A DNA stretch of 6,742 bases from Nitratiruptor sp. (GTDB lineage Bacteria; Campylobacterota; Campylobacteria; Campylobacterales; Nitratiruptoraceae): positions 1 to 6,742 of the forward strand of contig WGBB01000250.1 in NCBI GenBank assembly GCA_015494505.1, given 5' to 3'. Below are positions 4,960 through 6,742 of the stretch, in pieces (positions within the stretch are counted from its first letter, which is position 1; each line of letters starts with the position of its first letter). A program made the position numbers and the translations under genes. The notes beneath the pieces were generated by a model that worked only from the letters and a program-made list of their open reading frames with translations, ran no database searches and was not told where the DNA came from.

Positions 4960-6246
4960 ATGAAGATACATCTGGATCTCGACGCCTTCTTCATCGCGGC
5001 CGAGCGCATCAAAGACCCTTCCTTGCAGGACGTCCCGGCAGCCGTGGGCGGTCGGGGCGATCCCTTTATCTTCGATAGCAAGAGCGCTCACAAGATCGAC
5101 ACCGTCCACGACAACAACGGAGCATTCGTGCCTTCCATCTTTTACAATGCAGATGCAAACTTTCGCGACTACTTCGTCGAAGGTGGCAAAATTCGCGGCA
5201 TCATCATCACTGCCAGTTACGAAGCGAGGAAGTACGGCATCAAGACCGGTATGACGGTACGCGAGGCCTTGGAGCTTTGTCCCCATCTTCGCGTGGTGGC
5301 TCCCAATCACCTCTTTTACCATCAGCTCTCCCACAGGCTCCATCTCTTTCTCAAACGGCGCATCCCGGCAGTGGAGCAGTTTAGCATCGACGAGTTTTTC
5401 GGGGATGTTTCTGGCTGGGTGGAGCGCGAGGAGTTGGAAGATTTCTTGCGCTCTTTGCAAAAGGAGATAGAAGAGCGTTTTGGCCTTCCCATCTCCATAG
5501 GAGCGGCCAAGAGCAAGTGGACCGCCAAACTGGCCACCTCCTTTGCCAAACCCCAAGGCATTAAAATCGTCGACGATGTGGAGAGCTTCATCCGCGATAT
5601 CCCTATCGAGGAGTTTCCCGGTATCGGACGAGGCTACTTGCGGCGCCTGCGGACTCTTGGTATCACTACTTTGGGCGAAACCCGCCAGATACGCCATATC
5701 TTTTATAGCTGGAAAAAACCGGGCATCACCCTCTATCGGCGCATCTGGGGGATCGATGACGAACCCATCGTGCAAGCGAGTCCTCGCAAATCGATAGGGA
5801 TTTCACGCACTATCGATCCTGTGAGCGATCGCGGGGAGCTGCGCCGGCGCATCCTCATCCTGGCGCGCCACCTTTCCAGCAGTATCGCAAAGCTTAGATT
5901 GCAGCCCACCTACTACACTCTTGGCGTGCGCTACGAAAACGGGCTTAAAACAAAAGCCCATCTGCGCTCCCATCGCCTCTTTAGCGAAAAACTGTTGCAG
6001 TGCATCGCCTTGGAGCTTTTTTCGCAGTGTGACGACGGCTATACGCCCGTGATGCGGCTAGGGATTTCGTGCAGCGGATTTTATGCAAGCAAGCTCTACG
6101 ACCTGTGGCATATTTATGAAGATAAAAAATTGGCGCGGCTTTTGGAGTGCTCACAAAAAGTGCGCACAAAGTTTGGGATGGATAGTTTGCGTTGGGGAGT
6201 GGAGATGTTGGAGGCGGCAAAGCCGCCTGGGGAGAATATTAGTTAA
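4960..6246 (+). CDS. Y-family translesion DNA polymerase (DinB/UmuC-like) with palm/finger insertion
   Basis: The 428-residue protein is an error-prone polymerase of the Y family, which copies past damaged bases. The palm begins with HLDLDAFF: metal ligand Asp6 and probable steric gate Phe11. The second acidic motif is SIDEFFGD with D144/E145. ASYEARKYGIKTGM (85-98) is the finger motif that contacts the incoming nucleotide. GAAKSKWTAKLATSFAKPQG (181-200) and the helix-hairpin-helix region IEEFPGIGRGYLRRL (216-230) define the thumb. RKSIGISRT (276-284) opens the little finger domain. Compared with Pol IV, about 40 extra residues (roughly 35-76) lie between the first palm strand and the finger motif; I believe related Campylobacterota proteins share this. 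No clear beta-clamp motif is seen at the C-terminus. The start is firm: AAGGAG six bases upstream. The gene diverges from an S24 repressor and ends 8 bases inside the convergent RRM gene. It is probably damage-inducible by derepression. Confidence 0.92.
   Translation: MKIHLDLDAFFIAAERIKDPSLQDVPAAVGGRGDPFIFDSKSAHKIDTVHDNNGAFVPSIFYNADANFRDYFVEGGKIRGIIITASYEARKYGIKTGMTVREALELCPHLRVVAPNHLFYHQLSHRLHLFLKRRIPAVEQFSIDEFFGDVSGWVEREELEDFLRSLQKEIEERFGLPISIGAAKSKWTAKLATSFAKPQGIKIVDDVESFIRDIPIEEFPGIGRGYLRRLRTLGITTLGETRQIRHIFYSWKKPGITLYRRIWGIDDEPIVQASPRKSIGISRTIDPVSDRGELRRRILILARHLSSSIAKLRLQPTYYTLGVRYENGLKTKAHLRSHRLFSEKLLQCIALELFSQCDDGYTPVMRLGISCSGFYASKLYDLWHIYEDKKLARLLECSQKVRTKFGMDSLRWGVEMLEAAKPPGENIS
6212..6228. 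terminator. GC-rich hairpin at the 3' end of the polymerase gene (possible terminator)
   Basis: AGGCGGC-AAA-GCCGCCT is a perfect 7-bp stem with a 3-base loop, lying inside the last codons of the polymerase gene and just beyond the stop of the RRM gene on the other strand. No U-run follows on either strand, so it is not a standard intrinsic terminator. It might slow both converging polymerases or protect the 3' ends of both transcripts. Confidence 0.25.
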
Positions 6247-6508
6247 ATTCTCTTCGTGGTCTTTGCTCTCGTGGGCGCGCTTCGTTGACTTTAAGCACAC
6301 GTCCTTCGAACTCTTTGCCATCCAGCGCTTCGATCGCCGCCGTGGCATCGCTATCTTCCATCTCTACGAAACCGAAACCTCTGGGACGTCCCGTTTCTCT
6401 GTCTGTGATGAGTTTGACTGAACTCACTTCTCCGTACTGTGCGAAAAGATCGCGTACGTCCTCTTCACTGCTTCTGTATGGCAAGTTGCCTACATAGATC
6501 TGCTTCAT
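6239..6508 (-). CDS. Small RRM-domain RNA-binding protein
   Basis: The 89-residue protein is a single RNA recognition motif with a short basic tail. RNP2 is IYVGNLPY (residues 4-11) and RNP1 is RGFGFVEM, with the intervening DVRDLFAQYGEVSSVKLITDRETG and the later DGKEFEGRVLKVNEARPRE typical of the bacterial Rbp group. These proteins bind single-stranded RNA and are often cold- or stress-induced; the targets here are unknown. The ATG at 6508 is chosen because AAAGGA precedes it at good spacing and it starts directly at the RRM. A longer frame from 6559 would add 17 residues unlike the family and would begin inside the promoter -10 box. The 3' end overlaps the convergent polymerase gene by 8 bases. 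The leader contains a hairpin with a GNRA loop (6535-6550). Confidence 0.93.
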   Translation of the reverse strand: MKQIYVGNLPYRSSEEDVRDLFAQYGEVSSVKLITDRETGRPRGFGFVEMEDSDATAAIEALDGKEFEGRVLKVNEARPREQRPRREFN

Positions 6509-6534
6509 CGAATGTTCCTTTGAAAATAATGCAT

Positions 6535-6550
6535 CCCGATTTGCATCGGG
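6535..6550 (-). promoter_or_regulatory. 5'-leader stem-loop of the RRM gene
   Basis: On the - strand CCCGAT-GCAA-ATCGGG forms a perfect 6-bp stem closed by a GNRA-type tetraloop. It lies 26 bases upstream of the ATG and, given the -10 box at 6563-6558, starts within a base or two of the expected transcript 5' end. Such 5'-terminal hairpins can protect mRNA from 5'-end-dependent decay, or be a site for autoregulation. Confidence 0.5.
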
Positions 6551-6557
6551 TAGAACC

Positions 6558-6563
6558 ATTATA
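6558..6563 (-). promoter_or_regulatory. -10 box of the RRM gene promoter
   Basis: A perfect TATAAT on the - strand (6563-6558). No good -35 hexamer is present, but an 8-base T run (6582-6575) lies upstream. This fits Campylobacterota sigma-70 promoters, which are known to rely on the -10 box and T-rich stretches. The expected start is near 6551. Confidence 0.6.
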
Positions 6564-6574
6564 GCTGTTTTTTG

Positions 6575-6582
6575 AAAAAAAA
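6575..6582 (-). terminator. T-run after tRNA-Arg (possible termination point)
   Basis: Eight consecutive T residues on the - strand begin 11 bases after the encoded CCA of the tRNA. There is no separate GC hairpin in front, so any termination would rely on the tRNA fold itself. The same run may serve as the T-rich upstream part of the RRM promoter. Confidence 0.3.
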
Positions 6583-6592
6583 GATAGGGCAG

Positions 6593-6669
6593 TGGTGTCC
6601 CGGGCGGGATTCGAACCCACGACCTTCGGATTAGGAATCCGATGCTCTATCCTGCTGAGCTACCGGGAC
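6593..6669 (-). tRNA. tRNA-Arg (anticodon CCT)
   Basis: Reading the - strand from 6669, a full cloverleaf can be drawn. The acceptor GTCCCGG pairs perfectly with CCGGGAC. The D arm is GCTC/GAGC. The anticodon stem TCGGA/TCCGA encloses the loop TTCCTAA, giving anticodon CCT, which reads AGG. The variable region is AGGTC, and the T arm GTGGG-TTCGAAT-CCCGC has one U-G pair. The discriminator is A and the 3' CCA is encoded (6595-6593). Total length is 77 bases with CCA. Its own promoter would lie in or beyond the last 73 bases of the window. Confidence 0.95.
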
Positions 6670-6742
6670 GCGCAGACGTAGGTGACGCCTGAGGGCGTAT
6701 ATGCAGCGTGTGGAGTATTAGGAAGCGATTCGAGTCTGTCTC
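6670..6742. other. Unassigned 73-base window end, upstream of tRNA-Arg
   Basis: No coding start with ribosome site and no second tRNA could be recognised here. A 5-bp hairpin ACGCC-TGAG-GGCGT lies at 6685-6698. TATACG on the - strand could be a weak -10 for the tRNA, but no partner -35 is convincing. A tRNA transcript entering from beyond the window is equally possible. Confidence 0.3.

Noticed and set aside
4918..5775. Long open frame (285 codons) on the - strand opposite the polymerase gene
   Set aside because: It lies entirely antisense to a gene with unmistakable Y-family motifs, has no recognisable domain, and starts inside that gene without a ribosome site.
4222..6246. Prophage origin of the repressor-polymerase region
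   Set aside because: No integrase, Cro-like gene, att repeats or structural phage genes are visible, and the flanks are ordinary chromosomal genes.
6506..6559. Longer RRM protein starting at 6559
   Set aside because: The extra 17 residues are unlike RRM proteins, the start falls in the TATAAT box, and the ATG at 6508 has a better ribosome site.
6724..6736. GATTCGAGT resembling a tRNA T-loop on the + strand
   Set aside because: The flanking bases do not form a T stem and no other tRNA arm can be drawn.
1..6742. CRISPR arrays, insertion sequences or long repeats
   Set aside because: No regularly spaced repeats, transposase-like proteins or terminal inverted repeats were found by reading.

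Overview
The window looks like chromosomal DNA from a mid-GC member of the Campylobacterota (formerly Epsilonproteobacteria). This rests on the adjacent PglE/PglF-type bacillosamine genes, the Campylobacterota-style Y-family polymerase with an insertion in its N-terminal half, and a promoter with a perfect TATAAT but no clear -35. Genes are very tightly packed: every gene pair from 1 to 6508 overlaps or lies within about 80 bases. The species cannot be named from the sequence.

Region 1 (1-2396, + strand) is the end of a glycan-precursor operon. It holds the 3' part of a PLP-dependent sugar aminotransferase (PglE-like), overlapped by 7 bases by a complete membrane-bound UDP-GlcNAc 4,6-dehydratase (PglF-like). 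In sequence these two enzymes make the 4-amino intermediate of UDP-N,N'-diacetylbacillosamine.

Region 2 (4878 down to 2308, - strand) is a compact four-gene run: a LexA/CI-type S24 repressor, a small two-TM diguanylate cyclase (GGEEF), a PPP-family metallophosphatase and a Mut7-C family putative RNase. The run ends tail-to-tail inside the 3' end of pglF. The phosphatase has no ATG, GTG or TTG upstream of its catalytic GDIHG motif. Its reading frame appears to begin at an ATA codon that overlaps the cyclase stop codon as ATAG, behind a well-placed Shine-Dalgarno.

Region 3 (4879-6246) is the divergent partner: a short AT-rich intergenic region and a Y-family DNA polymerase on the + strand. The intergenic region carries a perfect 15-bp inverted repeat, a second 12/15 copy three helical turns away, and a good sigma-70 promoter for the repressor whose -35 lies in the repeat. 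The layout suggests a self-contained damage-responsive switch (autocleaving repressor plus translesion polymerase) in a phylum whose best-studied members lack a classical LexA regulon. That function is inferred, not shown.

Region 4 (6239-6742) holds a small RRM RNA-binding protein on the - strand, whose transcript seems to start with a GNRA-capped hairpin, and a tRNA-Arg(CCT) on the - strand with an encoded CCA. The last 73 bases contain nothing recognisable beyond a short hairpin. No CRISPR array, insertion sequence or transposase was seen.
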